From: Pelagerythrobacter marensis
Lineage (GTDB): Bacteria > Pseudomonadota > Alphaproteobacteria > Sphingomonadales > Sphingomonadaceae
DNA length: 64,000 nucleotides
Reading direction: 5' to 3'
Assembly: GCF_001028625.1 (NCBI RefSeq)
Contig: NZ_CP011805.1
Span: forward strand, 2,403,001-2,467,000
In this document: piece after piece, positions 17,687 through 25,733 of the stretch
How positions within the stretch are numbered: the stretch's first letter is position 1
Layout: each line of letters begins with the position of its first letter
Translations under genes and position numbers: made by a program
The notes under the pieces: generated by a model
Databases searched by the model: none
The model's input: the letters and a program-made list of their open reading frames with translations, nothing else
Told to the model about the DNA's origin: nothing

Positions 17687-18670
17687 ATGGCCCTGCGTTC
17701 GATAACCGTCCGCCGTATCGCGGCGTTGCTCGTCGCCGTGCTTGCTGCCCCGGGCACCTGGCTGCGCTCACCCCTGCCCGATCCTGACTATCGCGCGATC
17801 CTGACGTTCGACCCGCTCGCTGCCCGCCCCGGACTAATCGGCGGGTTCGAGATAGCGGGGGTGTGGGAACTGCGCAGCCCCAACAGCCATTTCGGCGGGT
17901 ATTCGGCGCTGGTGGCTTTGCCGGATGGTCGCCTGCTTGCGGCCAGCGACCACGGCCGCTTCCTGCGTTTCGCACCACCAGACGCCGCCCCGCGCGCGCC
18001 TGAGTTCGGGGCGATTGGCGGCAGCGTTCATGCGCGCAAGAATGCCGTCGATGTTGAGGCGCTGACCGCTGCGCCCGGCGCTGCGCAGATATGGGCAGCG
18101 TACGAAGGCAGCAATACCATCGTCCGGTTCGATTCGGCACTGCGCGAAGGGGAAGGCGTAGCCCCCGATGCCATGCGCGGCTGGTCGAGCAATGGGGGCC
18201 CCGAATCGCTGACCCGCCTGCCCGATGGCCGCTTCCTTGCAATCGAGGAAGGCGCACCGACCGCGGGATCGAGCAGCGCGGCCCTGTTGTTCCCGCACGA
18301 TCCGGTTGAAGGCGGGGACCCGGTCGCGTTCCGCTACGCCCCGCCGGAAGGCTATCGCCCGTCCGATGCCGCGGCCCTGCCCGACGGGCGCGTGCTGATC
18401 CTTCACCGCAGGGTGACGATTGGTCTGCCCTATGCGTTTGCCACGACGATAGCGATTGCCGATCCGGCTGCCATACGTCCGGGCGAAACCTGGCGCGGGC
18501 GGGAAGTGGCGGCGATTGCTGCGCCTCTGCCGGCGGACAATTTCGAAGGACTGGCCGTGGTGCCGCGATCCGATGGATCGCTAACGATCTGGCTGATCAG
18601 CGACGACAATCGCGGCGTGCTCCAGCGCACATTGCTCTATCGTCTGGAAGTCGACCCGGCCGCGCTGTGA
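17687..18670 (+). CDS. Esterase-like activity of phytase family protein
   Basis: A 327-residue exported beta-propeller protein of the phytase-like esterase family (PF13449 type). The N-terminal hydrophobic stretch (residues 10-25) looks like a signal or anchor. Family segments include SALVALPDGRLLAASDHGRFL, VDVEALTAAPG and SNGGPESLTRLPDGRFLAIEE. The C-terminus carries FEGLAVVPRSDGSLTIWLISDDN, the usual acidic motif. The real substrate in bacteria is unknown. The ATG at 17687 yields the signal; longer in-frame starts fall inside the M23 gene. Confidence 0.85.
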   Translation: MALRSITVRRIAALLVAVLAAPGTWLRSPLPDPDYRAILTFDPLAARPGLIGGFEIAGVWELRSPNSHFGGYSALVALPDGRLLAASDHGRFLRFAPPDAAPRAPEFGAIGGSVHARKNAVDVEALTAAPGAAQIWAAYEGSNTIVRFDSALREGEGVAPDAMRGWSSNGGPESLTRLPDGRFLAIEEGAPTAGSSSAALLFPHDPVEGGDPVAFRYAPPEGYRPSDAAALPDGRVLILHRRVTIGLPYAFATTIAIADPAAIRPGETWRGREVAAIAAPLPADNFEGLAVVPRSDGSLTIWLISDDNRGVLQRTLLYRLEVDPAAL

Positions 18671-18710
18671 TCGCAGCGCTGAGGGCAGACGGAAAGCACG
18701 GCGGACAAGC

Positions 18711-18744
18711 AAAAGGGCGCGCGGATCGCTCCGCACGCCCTTTT
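18711..18744. terminator. Bidirectional intrinsic terminator
   Basis: A 15-pair stem with one mismatch (18711-18725 with 18730-18744) closes a TCGC loop. It begins with AAAA and ends with TTTT, so it can stop both the phytase-like gene (plus) and rpmB (minus), which converge here. Confidence 0.85.
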
Positions 18745-18775
18745 CGCTATGCCCGGTTGCCCGGGAACCGCCCGA

Positions 18776-19063
18776 TCAGGCGGCGGCCTGGGCCTTCTTC
18801 AGCTCGCGCTTCACCTTGAGCGCGCGCGCGCTGAGCTTCTCGTCGCCGGTCTTGAGCAGCCAGTTGTCGAGGCCGCCGTTGTGCTCGACAGAGCGCAGGC
18901 CGTGGGTCGACACGCGAAACTTGAAGCTGCGATCCAGCTTCTCGCTCATCAGCGTGACGTGCTGCAGGTTCGGCAGGAAGACACGCTTGGTCTTGTTGTT
19001 GGCGTGGCTCACGTTGTGGCCGACCTGGCGGCCCTTGCCGGTCAGTTCGCAAATGCGCGACAT
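18776..19063 (-). CDS. rpmB: 50S ribosomal protein L28
   Basis: Ribosomal protein bL28 of 95 residues with the full alphaproteobacterial sequence: MSRICELTGKGRQVGHNVSH, NNKTKRVFLPNLQ and STHGLRSVEHNGGLDNWL. The ATG at 19063 is the only reasonable start. It is monocistronic, with a promoter at 19125-19153, a hairpin in the leader at 19091-19113 and a terminator at 18711-18744. Confidence 0.98.
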   Translation of the reverse strand: MSRICELTGKGRQVGHNVSHANNKTKRVFLPNLQHVTLMSEKLDRSFKFRVSTHGLRSVEHNGGLDNWLLKTGDEKLSARALKVKRELKKAQAAA

Positions 19064-19090
19064 GGGAAAATCTCTCGTTCTTGGCTGCTT

Positions 19091-19113
19091 GGGAACTGGG
19101 CACGCCCGTTCCC
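19091..19113 (-). promoter_or_regulatory. Hairpin at the 5' end of the rpmB leader
   Basis: GGGAAC (19091-19096) and GTTCCC (19108-19113) form a 6-pair stem with further GGGC/GCCC pairing inside. With transcription starting at about 19117, this would be the very 5' end of the rpmB mRNA. It may stabilise the message or take part in ribosomal-protein feedback. Confidence 0.4.
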
Positions 19114-19124
19114 GGAAAGCGGCG

Positions 19125-19153
19125 CGCTTAGCCGGGCACAGGCGAATCGTCAA
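19125..19153 (-). promoter_or_regulatory. rpmB promoter
   Basis: On the minus strand, TTGACG (19148-19153) and TAAGCG (19125-19130) are separated by exactly 17 bases. The -35 matches 5 of 6. The T-A start and GC-rich remainder of the -10 fit strong alphaproteobacterial ribosomal promoters as I know them. Confidence 0.6.
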
Positions 19154-19196
19154 GCGCGTTGCGGCAGGCAGCGCAAGCGCGTAGCGGGGCCGAGAC

Positions 19197-19652
19197 ATGA
19201 CCCGCTGGCCGATCCCCGATCCCATGGCGCGCGCGCTGGCGCTTGCGCGGTCGGCCGCGGCCGAGGGCGAAGTCCCCGTCGGCGCGGTGGTTGTCCGCGC
19301 GGGCGAAGTGATCGGGGAAGGGCGCAATGCCCCGCGCGGCACCCACGATCCCACGGCCCATGCCGAAGTTGCGGCGATTCGCGCAGCCGCCAGCACCATT
19401 GGCGACGAGCGGCTGACGGACTGCGATCTCTATGTCACGCTGGAGCCTTGCGCAATGTGCGCCGGGGCCATCGTCCACGCGCGGATAGCCCGCCTCTACT
19501 ACGCAGCGTCCGATCCGAAAGGGGGCGCAGTCGCGCACGGCGCAAGGGTGTTCGATCATCCGCAATGCCTGCATCGTCCCGAAGTCTATTCCGGGATCGG
19601 CGAGGCGGAAGCGGCCGACCTGCTGCGCACCTTCTTCCGTGCGCGGCGGTGA
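19197..19652 (+). CDS. tadA: tRNA-specific adenosine deaminase
   Basis: Converts A34 to inosine in tRNA-Arg(ACG). The 151 residues hold the zinc deaminase site: His55 and catalytic Glu57 in TAHAEV, and Cys85 and Cys88 in LEPCAMC. The length and the KGGAVAHGARVFDHP C-terminal region are typical of TadA rather than other cytidine/guanine deaminases. It ends one base before the convergent RNase T2-like gene. Confidence 0.94.
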   Translation: MTRWPIPDPMARALALARSAAAEGEVPVGAVVVRAGEVIGEGRNAPRGTHDPTAHAEVAAIRAAASTIGDERLTDCDLYVTLEPCAMCAGAIVHARIARLYYAASDPKGGAVAHGARVFDHPQCLHRPEVYSGIGEAEAADLLRTFFRARR

Positions 19653-19653
19653 G

Positions 19654-20361
19654 TCACAGTCCGCGCCAGACCTTCACCCGCGCCGAATCCTTCGCTCCGT
19701 ATCGTCCGCGGTCGCATTTCGTCGGGCGGAAATCCTTGCCGTAGCAAAGCCGCAGTTCCTGCAGCCATCCGCGGCGGTTCAGCTTGATCCCGATTGCATC
19801 GGCGGACCAGCCGCGATTGGCGAGGAGGAAGTTCTCGCGAATCATGCCCGCGGTCAGTGCGTCGTCGCGCGAGAGGCGATCCATGTCGGGGAAGCGCAGC
19901 GAATCCCACAGGATGCGGGTGACGCGGAAATAGGTTTCCGGCCGTCGGACCATGCAACTGCCGTGCTTGGCCCACTGCCGGGCGAGCAAGGGCGCGCCGG
20001 GCGACATGCACAAGTTGCGCCTGGCCTGCGCCGGAGAGACCTTGCGCACCGTCGGGCACCATTGCGGCCAGGTTCCGCGCCCTTCGGGCCAAAGCCCGTG
20101 AACCACAAACCCGAAACGGCCGTTCCGGCCCGAACACTGCATGCGGTGGCGTGCCTCGCCCTCCCGCCCCTTGCAGAATTCCGGCGACCAGGAGAGGGCG
20201 AGCGTATAGCCGGTGACCGGCACTTGCCGCGCGCGCGCATCGGGGCGGACCTCCGGCACGGAGATCGCACCCGGTACGCGGCACTGGTAAGCCTGGGCAT
20301 GTGCCGCACTGCCCGCTGCCAATGCCGCCAGGGCAAGGGCGAGGCCCGGCACCGATTTCAC
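19654..20361 (-). CDS. RNase T2 family protein with altered active-site motif
   Basis: A 235-residue secreted protein of the RNase T2 family. A signal peptide (residues 1-22, ending HAQ) is followed by YTLALSWSPEFC, then the first catalytic motif FVVHGLWPEG with His88 intact. The second motif reads RQWAKHGSC where the family usually has HEWxKHGxC. His133 is present, but the catalytic Glu is Gln and the first His is Arg. Eight cysteines fit disulphides. It may be a weak RNase or a binding protein. The GTG start at 20361 overlaps the nadC stop (GTGA). Confidence 0.88.
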   Translation of the reverse strand: MKSVPGLALALAALAAGSAAHAQAYQCRVPGAISVPEVRPDARARQVPVTGYTLALSWSPEFCKGREGEARHRMQCSGRNGRFGFVVHGLWPEGRGTWPQWCPTVRKVSPAQARRNLCMSPGAPLLARQWAKHGSCMVRRPETYFRVTRILWDSLRFPDMDRLSRDDALTAGMIRENFLLANRGWSADAIGIKLNRRGWLQELRLCYGKDFRPTKCDRGRYGAKDSARVKVWRGL

Positions 20362-21221
20362 AGCGGGGTAAAGTCCAGGCCGATGTCGGCGGCGGGCGCG
20401 CTCTGGGTCAGTCGGCCGACCGAAACGAAATCGACCCCGGTCGCCGCCTTCGCCGCGATGGTCGACAGGTCGATACCTCCGCTTGCCTCTGTCGGAACGC
20501 GGCCAGCGACGATGGCCACCGCTTCGCGCAGGGTAGCAGGGGCCATATTGTCGAGCAGCAGGCGGGTGGCGCCCGCCGCCAGCGCGGGTTCGATCTGGTC
20601 GAGCCGGTCGACCTCGCAGATAATGTCGCGCACCCCGGCACTTACTGCGCGCCGTACCGCCTCGCCCACGCTGCCGGCCACGAGCACGTGATTGTCCTTG
20701 ATCATCGCTGCGTCCCACAGGCCCATGCGATGGTTGGCGGCACCGCCCTGCCGTGTGGCGTATTTCTCCAGCATTCGCAGGCCGGGCAGGGTCTTGCGGG
20801 TATCGAGCAGCGTGCAGGCGGGGTTGGCCATCGCATCGACATAGGCGCGAGTCATCGTCGCGATCCCGGAAAGGTGCTGGGCCGTGTTGAGCGCGCTGCG
20901 TTCCGCCGTCAGCATGGCGCGGGCCTTGCCCGAAAGGCGCATCAGGTCGGTTCCGGCAGGCGCGCGCGCCCCTTCCTCGGCCAGGATTTCGATCTCCATC
21001 TCCGGATCGAGCGCGCGGAAGAAAGCGGCTGCGACGGGCAATCCCGCCACGACGATCGGGTCGCGCGTGTCCATTACGCCGGCAAAGCGCGCATCGGCGG
21101 GTATCACGCTGTTGCTGGTCACATCCCGCCCGCCGCCGGGGAGCCCGTCACCCAGATCCTCCGCCAGTGTGTCGCGGACGAAGCGGTCGAGGTCGAAGCC
21201 GGGCAGGGTGAATTGCGTCAT
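20358..21221 (-). CDS. nadC: Nicotinate-nucleotide pyrophosphorylase (carboxylating)
   Basis: Quinolinate phosphoribosyltransferase of NAD synthesis. Its 287 residues include EDLGDG, the ERSALNTAQHLSGIAT core, DTRKTLPGLRMLEKYA and the phosphate loop around VSVGRLTQSAPAADIGLD. All are typical of NadC. nadA and nadB are not in the window. It is translationally coupled to the downstream RNase T2-like gene. Confidence 0.96.
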   Translation of the reverse strand: MTQFTLPGFDLDRFVRDTLAEDLGDGLPGGGRDVTSNSVIPADARFAGVMDTRDPIVVAGLPVAAAFFRALDPEMEIEILAEEGARAPAGTDLMRLSGKARAMLTAERSALNTAQHLSGIATMTRAYVDAMANPACTLLDTRKTLPGLRMLEKYATRQGGAANHRMGLWDAAMIKDNHVLVAGSVGEAVRRAVSAGVRDIICEVDRLDQIEPALAAGATRLLLDNMAPATLREAVAIVAGRVPTEASGGIDLSTIAAKAATGVDFVSVGRLTQSAPAADIGLDFTPL

Positions 21222-21308
21222 GGCCTGCGTGTGGCGGATTTTCAGGATCGCCTCAAGCTGTGGCGGGCCCGTTATCTCCGCCGCGCCAGCACAATGCCGA
21301 TGTCCAGA

Positions 21309-22106
21309 CTAGTGGACGAAGCGGGCCACGACGTCGCGGTAGCTCCGGCTCACTTTTACTTCGGCGCCGCTGTCCAGGACGAGGAAGCATTCGCCATTGG
21401 TATGCGGCCGGACCTGCCGCACCTGGTCGAGGTTGACGATGGTCGAGCGATGCACGCGCTGGAACTTGCGCGGATCGAGCCGCCGCTCCAGATCCTTCAT
21501 CGTTTCGCGCAGAATCAGCGAGTTGTCGCCGGTGTAGATGCACATGTAGTCGCCGGCCGCCTCGATATGCTCGATAGAGCCGACCTCGACCCGGAAGATC
21601 TGCCCGCGATCCTTCACATTGATGAGCTTTTCGAACCGGTCGTTCGCCTCGCTGTCGTTATCGACGAACTCTTCGGCAGCGTCGGGGGCCACCTCGCTCA
21701 ACACGTTAAGCAGTTTTTCGGCTTCTTCGGCGGAACGCTTTTCGGACAATCGCAGCCGGACGCGCTCTATCGTGTCGGCCAGCTTGTCCGGATCGACCGG
21801 TTTCATCAGGTAATTGACCGCATTGGCCTCGAACGCGCGGATCGCGTGTTCCTGAAAGGCGGTGACGAACACGAACAGGGGCGGTTCGATTTCCATCACG
21901 CCCTTGACCACGGAAAAACCGTCGAAACCCGGCATCTGGATATCGAGGAAGACGAGATCGGGTTTTTCGGTCTTGATCTTGCGGATCGCCTCGCGCCCGT
22001 TGGCGCAAGTGTCGATCACCTCGACATCCTCGAAGGGTTCGAGCCGGACCTGCAGGCCCTGAATGGCGAGCTTCTCGTCATCGACGATAATGGTGCGAAT
22101 GGTCAT
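21309..22106 (-). CDS. LytTR-type response regulator
   Basis: A 265-residue response regulator. The N-terminal receiver domain has the acidic pair DD at 9-10, the phospho-acceptor Asp55 in LVFLDIQMPG and the conserved Lys in MKPVDPD. The C-terminal LytTR DNA-binding domain starts near residue 160 (RGQIFRVEVGSIEHIEAAGDY) and contains KFQRVHRSTIVNLDQVR. The ATG at 22106 overlaps the stop of its kinase gene. Targets are unknown. Confidence 0.95.
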   Translation of the reverse strand: MTIRTIIVDDEKLAIQGLQVRLEPFEDVEVIDTCANGREAIRKIKTEKPDLVFLDIQMPGFDGFSVVKGVMEIEPPLFVFVTAFQEHAIRAFEANAVNYLMKPVDPDKLADTIERVRLRLSEKRSAEEAEKLLNVLSEVAPDAAEEFVDNDSEANDRFEKLINVKDRGQIFRVEVGSIEHIEAAGDYMCIYTGDNSLILRETMKDLERRLDPRKFQRVHRSTIVNLDQVRQVRPHTNGECFLVLDSGAEVKVSRSYRDVVARFVH

Positions 22107-23314
22107 GTTTCGGTTCCGATTGGCCGCTTCGTGGTCGGCGGTGCGGCAGAGGGGGATAAGGATTGTTCGGAAAAACGCTGCTGGGGGGGAGCCGGTTCCG
22201 CGCTGTCCGCGGCTTCGTAAGGCAGCTCGATGATCACGGTGAAGCCTCCCTCCGGCGGGGTGCGGATCTCGAACAAGTGGTCGTCGCCATAGGCCTGCGC
22301 AAGCCGGTTCCTTATGTTGGCGAGGCCGACGCCGGTGGAAACCGCCTGCCCGTCGCCAGTGAGAGCGAGTGGCAGGCTGGGGCGTATCGGGCTTTGTTGC
22401 AAGCCCGGGCCGGTATCGGAAACGGCGATACGCAGACGGTTTCCGACGAGCCGAGCCGTAACGCTGATCCGGGCGCCTTCCTCTTGCGGCGAAACGGCAT
22501 ACTTGATCGCGTTTTCGACCAGCGGCTGGAGCAGCATTGAAGGCAAGGATCCCTGTGCCGCCGCCGGTTCGATGGCGAATTCGGTCCGCAGCCGTTCTTC
22601 GAACCGCATGCGTTCTATGCCCAGATAGAGCTTCAGCGTGTCGACTTCCTGCGCCAGCGTTACCTTGCCGCCCGGCTGGCTGATCAGCGTGTGACGCAGG
22701 AACGAGGACAGGCGGGTTAGCATGGCATTGGCCGGCTCGGTCTGTTTGAGGAGCACGAGCGTGCTGATCGAATTGAGCGTGTTGAACAGGAAATGGGGGT
22801 TCAGCTGATACCGCAACATTGCCAGCTGTGCGCCGGTCGCCTGCGCCTCCAGCCGTTCCAGCCGATCCGCCTGCTCTTCGACCTGGAGGAAGAAATTGAT
22901 CGCATAATACAGTGCCGACCATGTGCCGAGCAGCGTGAGAGGATAGATGAGGTAGGCGATCAGCAGGGCCGTGAAGCCGGCCTCGCTTTCAGGCAGGGTC
23001 AGGCTCTTGGCCCAGACCCCGATAGAGGCGAAGGCCAGCACGGCCAGGGCGAGCGCCAGGGTGGACAGGCCCCAGGTCATCAACGGACGGCGATTGATCA
23101 ATTCGCGATAGAGCACCGACAGGATCAGGCTGATCGAAAAGCCGGTGATCGTTTCGATTACGACAATCACGAAGAACGAGAAATCGAGCGCGTTGATCGC
23201 CCCGGAAACGGCGCGCAACAACAAGGCGCCGCCCCAGCCTGCGAATTGCAGGTTCCAGAACGCGCGAGTCTTGTCCTCGAAAAACGGGGTCGGTCTGAAG
23301 GGCAGCATGGCCAT
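22103..23314 (-). CDS. LytS/YpdA-type sensor histidine kinase
   Basis: A 403-residue sensor kinase partner of the LytTR regulator. Four to five membrane segments occupy residues ~25-145 and there is no obvious extracellular ligand domain. The His-kinase domain of the LytS class follows with QLNPHFLFNTLNSIS (phospho-His174), the N box LLQPLVENAIKYAV and the G boxes SDTGPGL and GVGLANIRNRL. A 30-residue Ser/Pro-rich tail is disordered. It overlaps the regulator by ATGA. Confidence 0.95.
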   Translation of the reverse strand: MAMLPFRPTPFFEDKTRAFWNLQFAGWGGALLLRAVSGAINALDFSFFVIVVIETITGFSISLILSVLYRELINRRPLMTWGLSTLALALAVLAFASIGVWAKSLTLPESEAGFTALLIAYLIYPLTLLGTWSALYYAINFFLQVEEQADRLERLEAQATGAQLAMLRYQLNPHFLFNTLNSISTLVLLKQTEPANAMLTRLSSFLRHTLISQPGGKVTLAQEVDTLKLYLGIERMRFEERLRTEFAIEPAAAQGSLPSMLLQPLVENAIKYAVSPQEEGARISVTARLVGNRLRIAVSDTGPGLQQSPIRPSLPLALTGDGQAVSTGVGLANIRNRLAQAYGDDHLFEIRTPPEGGFTVIIELPYEAADSAEPAPPQQRFSEQSLSPSAAPPTTKRPIGTET

Positions 23315-23358
23315 GACAGGGGGTCTTAGCCGATTTGCACCGGCTTGGTCAGTTTGTT

Positions 23359-23388
23359 TTGACCCTTCGCTGCCGGCGGCGCTAGACT
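23359..23388 (+). promoter_or_regulatory. Candidate promoter of the PhnZ-like HD gene
   Basis: TTGACC (23359-23364) and TAGACT (23383-23388) are separated by 18 bases. A GGGAGA ribosome site follows at 23398-23403, before the ATG at 23410. Confidence 0.45.
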
Positions 23389-23409
23389 TCAGGGCAAGGG
23401 AGAGAAACG

Positions 23410-24009
23410 ATGGGCGATGCAGGCGAACGCGCGAAATTTCGCGAGATGAAGGAAGGCACGGCGCAGGACTGGGCCATAATCGGCGGCGAGTATCGGGTTC
23501 TCGCGGGCGGACTGGCCGATCGCGTGCTCGATCACCTGCGGTTGTTGAAAGGCGATTTCGGCGGTTTCCCGATCTGCCGGCTGGAACATTCGCTGCAGAC
23601 CGCCACCCGCGCGCATCGCGACGGACGGGACGAACACTATGTGGTCATGGCGCTGCTGCACGACATTGGCGATACGCTCGGCAGCTACAACCACCCCGAC
23701 GTCGCGGCTTCGATCATCGCGCCTTTCGTCAGCGACGAACTGCACTGGATCTGCAAGCATCACGGGCATTTTCAGGGCTACTACTATTTCCACTATCTCG
23801 GCATGGATCGCGATGCGCGTGAGGCCTTCCGGGGGCACGAACATTTCGATGCCTGCGCCGAATTCTGCGAAAAATACGACCAGGCCGCTTTCGATCCCGA
23901 TTACGAGAGCGAACCCCTGACGTTCTTCGAACCGATGGTGCGGCGCGTGATGGCGAAACCTCTGGCGAGCCTTTATCGCATGGAGGAAACTGTCGAAGCC
24001 GCCGAATGA
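23410..24009 (+). CDS. HD-domain protein, PhnZ/mixed-valence diiron oxygenase-like
   Basis: A 199-residue HD-domain protein. The pattern of ligands is that of PhnZ-type HD oxygenases rather than simple phosphohydrolases: CRLEHSLQTATRA (first His), ALLHDIGD (HD), YNHPD and KHHGH (further His), and the late CEKYDQAAFDPD segment with the last Asp. In PhnZ such residues hold two irons and the enzyme oxidises 2-amino-1-hydroxyethylphosphonate. Here no phosphonate genes are adjacent, so the substrate is unknown. The ribosome site GGGAGA precedes the ATG. Confidence 0.82.
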   Translation: MGDAGERAKFREMKEGTAQDWAIIGGEYRVLAGGLADRVLDHLRLLKGDFGGFPICRLEHSLQTATRAHRDGRDEHYVVMALLHDIGDTLGSYNHPDVAASIIAPFVSDELHWICKHHGHFQGYYYFHYLGMDRDAREAFRGHEHFDACAEFCEKYDQAAFDPDYESEPLTFFEPMVRRVMAKPLASLYRMEETVEAAE

Positions 24010-24028
24010 CACCGGCGCGGTTTGTTTC

Positions 24029-25027
24029 TCAATTCCTGTTGCCGTCGGGGCTTTCGCGGCGGAAGTGATGTGCCCAGTCGGCGGCCGCCCCATTTGCGAG
24101 CCGTGCCTCGACCAGGCCAATTTCGGCTTCGATCATATCGGAACGTTCGTCCCAGCTATCGTGCGTTCGCTTGCGGAAAAGGCCGCCTCCATGTCGCGGC
24201 CCCCAGCGCCGCATGAAGCGCAGCGCCGCGTGCGGATCATAGCCGGCATTGGCGAGCAGCCAGGGCATGAGGCGGTCGGCCTCGCGCTCGGTCATGCGGA
24301 TGTCCCGCCGTTTGCGTCCGCGCGCATCGAGCCAGTCGGGGTGCCCCAGAAGGTTGTGCGCCAGTTCGTGCGCGATCGCGGCTGCGAGTTCATCTTCGCG
24401 ATAGCCGAACCCGGCGAAGTCGCGCCCGATCAGCACCCGCCGTCCATCGGCGACAGCGCTCTCGCCTGTGACGATTTCGAACCGGCTGCGACAGGCAGCA
24501 ATGCCGGCGATATCCAGCCTGCGGCCGTCTCGGAGCGTCAGTTCGACTTTGCCATCGGCGGCAAGCGATGTTTCGATGATATCGTGCAACCGGACCAGCC
24601 GGCGCCAGTCGTTCGCGGATTCGGCGGGGATGTCGGCAACGTCTATCCCATCGATGGCCGCGATCTCATCGCCGGGACGCAGGCCCGCGGCGTGGGCCGG
24701 CGCGCCAGGGGCAGCCGCCTGCACTGCCACCGGGCCGGCCAGGCCGAGTGCCGTGCGGACAGCATTGGGCCGCGAATATGCAGCCGTGTCGAGCAGCAGC
24801 AGGCCGATCGCAGGGCGCGCCTCGTCGCAGAAGGCGGCATTGCCACTGCCGAGACGCCAACCGATGGCAAGCAGACGCTCGTCCAGGTGGCGGAGCGCCT
24901 GCAGATCGGCGACGAGCAGGTCGGGAGCGACGGCTGAAGCGGCTTGGCGCGGAGCCGCCTGCGCGCTTTCGGCGGGAAAACCAGGGAGCGCGGCCAGCAG
25001 CAATCCGGCTGCCGCGCGTGCGATCAC
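24029..25027 (-). CDS. Exported PDZ-domain M48-like metallopeptidase
   Basis: A 332-residue exported protein combining a PDZ domain (residues ~95-175, with GLRPGDEIAAIDGIDV) and a gluzincin site. The latter has HELAH at 220-224 and a downstream TEREAD segment giving the third ligand, as in M48 peptidases. The signal peptide spans about residues 1-24. PDZ-before-HExxH order is uncommon for M48 proteins and resembles a substrate-tethered protease. It overlaps the DsbA-like gene by ATGA and belongs to an envelope quality-control group. Confidence 0.85.
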   Translation of the reverse strand: MIARAAAGLLLAALPGFPAESAQAAPRQAASAVAPDLLVADLQALRHLDERLLAIGWRLGSGNAAFCDEARPAIGLLLLDTAAYSRPNAVRTALGLAGPVAVQAAAPGAPAHAAGLRPGDEIAAIDGIDVADIPAESANDWRRLVRLHDIIETSLAADGKVELTLRDGRRLDIAGIAACRSRFEIVTGESAVADGRRVLIGRDFAGFGYREDELAAAIAHELAHNLLGHPDWLDARGRKRRDIRMTEREADRLMPWLLANAGYDPHAALRFMRRWGPRHGGGLFRKRTHDSWDERSDMIEAEIGLVEARLANGAAADWAHHFRRESPDGNRN

Positions 25028-25722
25028 GATCCGCGCGCCGCGGCCACGGCCTCCTCCAGCCCGTCATAGCCAATGGCCCCTTCGAACACGCGACCGCCGA
25101 TCACCCAACTGGGCGTACCGGAAAAACCGAGCTTCTCGGCATAATCCATGTTCTTCGCCAGTTCGAAGGATACTTTCTCCGACCCGGCGAACGCTTCGGC
25201 CTTCGCCATGTCGAGGCCGGCGGCCTGCGCTGCACGGGCGATGTTCTCGCCCTTGGGCGGGCCCAGTTCGAACATCGCCTTGTGGAATGCGGCGAACTTG
25301 CCCTGTTCGGCAGCCGCCAGCGCCATGCGGGCCGCGGCTTCGCTGCCCTGGAATATCGGCCATTCGCGCACCACCACGCGCAAATCGGGGTTCGCTTCGA
25401 CCAGCCGCGCCACATCGGGCTGGCTCATCCGGCAATATGTGCAGCCATAGTCGGTAAATTCCACCAGCGTCACCGTGCCTTGGGGATTGCCCAGCACGGC
25501 GCCGGGGAACGGGGTCGTCACTTCGCCCTTCAGATCGGCCAGTCGCCCCTCGGTCTCACGCGCCTGATAGCGTTCTGCCATCTCGGGGAGGATTTCCGGG
25601 TTATCCAGAAGGTAAGCGCGCGTATGCGTGTTGCCGAGGCCGCTCAGCGACCATAGGGCAGCGCCCGCGAACCCGAATATCAGCGCGATGGCCGCGGCAA
25701 CGATGTAATCGCGTCTTGTCAT
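25024..25722 (-). CDS. DsbA-family thioredoxin-like protein
   Basis: A 232-residue membrane-anchored thioredoxin-fold protein. One N-terminal transmembrane segment (residues 8-28) leaves the domain in the periplasm. The active site is CTYC (Cys94/Cys97) in EFTDYGCTYCRM, and the cis-proline loop is GTPSW near 203. It resembles DsbA/ScsC-type oxidoreductases that make or isomerise disulphides. It is coupled to the PDZ protease on one side and 11 bases from the BepA-like gene on the other. Confidence 0.92.
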   Translation of the reverse strand: MTRRDYIVAAAIALIFGFAGAALWSLSGLGNTHTRAYLLDNPEILPEMAERYQARETEGRLADLKGEVTTPFPGAVLGNPQGTVTLVEFTDYGCTYCRMSQPDVARLVEANPDLRVVVREWPIFQGSEAAARMALAAAEQGKFAAFHKAMFELGPPKGENIARAAQAAGLDMAKAEAFAGSEKVSFELAKNMDYAEKLGFSGTPSWVIGGRVFEGAIGYDGLEEAVAAARGS

Positions 25723-25733
25723 GGCCAGGCGCG

